Source: an uncultured Ruminococcus sp. (GTDB taxonomy: Bacteria; Bacillota_A; Clostridia; RUG12999). From it: a stretch of 5,443 nt of DNA. The notes under the pieces were generated by a model. That model saw only the letters and a list, made by a program, of their open reading frames with translations. It was not told the DNA's origin and did not search any database. A program made the translations under genes and the position numbers. Location of the stretch: positions 1 to 5,443 of the forward strand of contig CACZTG010000253.1 of NCBI GenBank assembly GCA_902783995.1. The letters are read 5' to 3'. The stretch's first letter is position 1. Every line of letters begins with the position of its first letter. Positions 5,415-5,443 of this stretch are shown piece after piece.

Positions 5415-5443
5415 ATGTTTGAAGACAAAACATTGGTGTGCAA
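5415..5443 (+). CDS. Probable small zinc-ribbon protein (first 9 codons only)
   Basis: ATG 5415-5417 follows an AGGGAGA site (5404-5410) and opens a frame reading MFEDKTLVC before the right edge. Small clostridial zinc-ribbon proteins (the probable zinc-binding, zf-trcl type) commonly begin M-(F/Y)-EDKTLxCKDCG, with the first Cys of a zinc knuckle at this place. Cys9 fits. Function of that family is unknown. The assignment rests on nine residues and memory of the pattern; the presence of a start with a good ribosome binding site is seen directly. Confidence 0.6.

Noticed and set aside
1..5443. tRNA, rRNA, CRISPR array or intact insertion sequence
   Set aside because: No cloverleaf, rRNA segment, regularly spaced repeat or transposase was recognised on either strand.

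Overview
The window looks like chromosomal DNA from a low-GC, endospore-lineage Firmicute, most likely a class Clostridia gut-type anaerobe. The evidence is a convincing sporulation sigma factor SigH, the Firmicute gene pair lepA-hemW, strong AGGAGG-type ribosome binding sites, GTG and TTG starts, and very AT-rich intergenic DNA with near-consensus sigma-A promoters. Genus or species cannot be fixed from this sequence.

Layout, left to right. (1) Positions 1-1104, minus strand: a two-gene operon. A TTG-started OhrR-type MarR regulator (664-1104) is followed by a metallo-beta-lactamase-fold hydrolase (1-667) that runs off the left edge. The two overlap by 4 bases (ATGA). Upstream lies a perfect TTGACA-17-TATAAT promoter (1122-1150), and a 24-bp imperfect palindrome (1121-1144) fills its -10 and spacer, which suggests autorepression. 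(2) Positions 1105-1492 hold no intact gene. After the promoter come a minus-strand intrinsic terminator (1194-1229), an apparent decayed C-terminal tail of a large serine recombinase (about 1230-1421), and a 63-nt interrupted hairpin (1434-1496) covering the hemW stop codon. (3) Positions 1493-4405, minus strand: lepA (EF4 GTPase, full length) followed after 21 bases by hemW (radical-SAM heme chaperone), transcribed from a TTTACA-17-TAAAAT promoter. (4) Positions 4406-4646: an AT-rich divergent control region with the lepA promoter on the minus strand, a perfect sigma-A promoter for sigH on the plus strand, and short repeats between them. (5) Positions 4647-5294, plus strand: sigH, best read from the GTG at 4647. 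(6) Position 5415 to the right edge: the first nine codons of a probable small zinc-ribbon protein.

How they work together: lepA and hemW are housekeeping genes (translation under stress; heme or radical-SAM chemistry), co-transcribed and divergent from the transition-state sigma factor. The OhrR-type regulator keeps Cys15/Tyr29/Tyr40, the residues that sense organic peroxide in B. subtilis OhrR, but its partner is a hydrolase and not the peroxidase Ohr; this is the least expected pairing here. The usual hrcA-grpE-dnaK continuation after hemW is absent, and a recombinase scar lies where it would be, so this may be an old rearrangement point. I found no clear sign of a wholly new system. The best leads are the redox-regulator/hydrolase operon with its operator, and the structured hemW 3' region.
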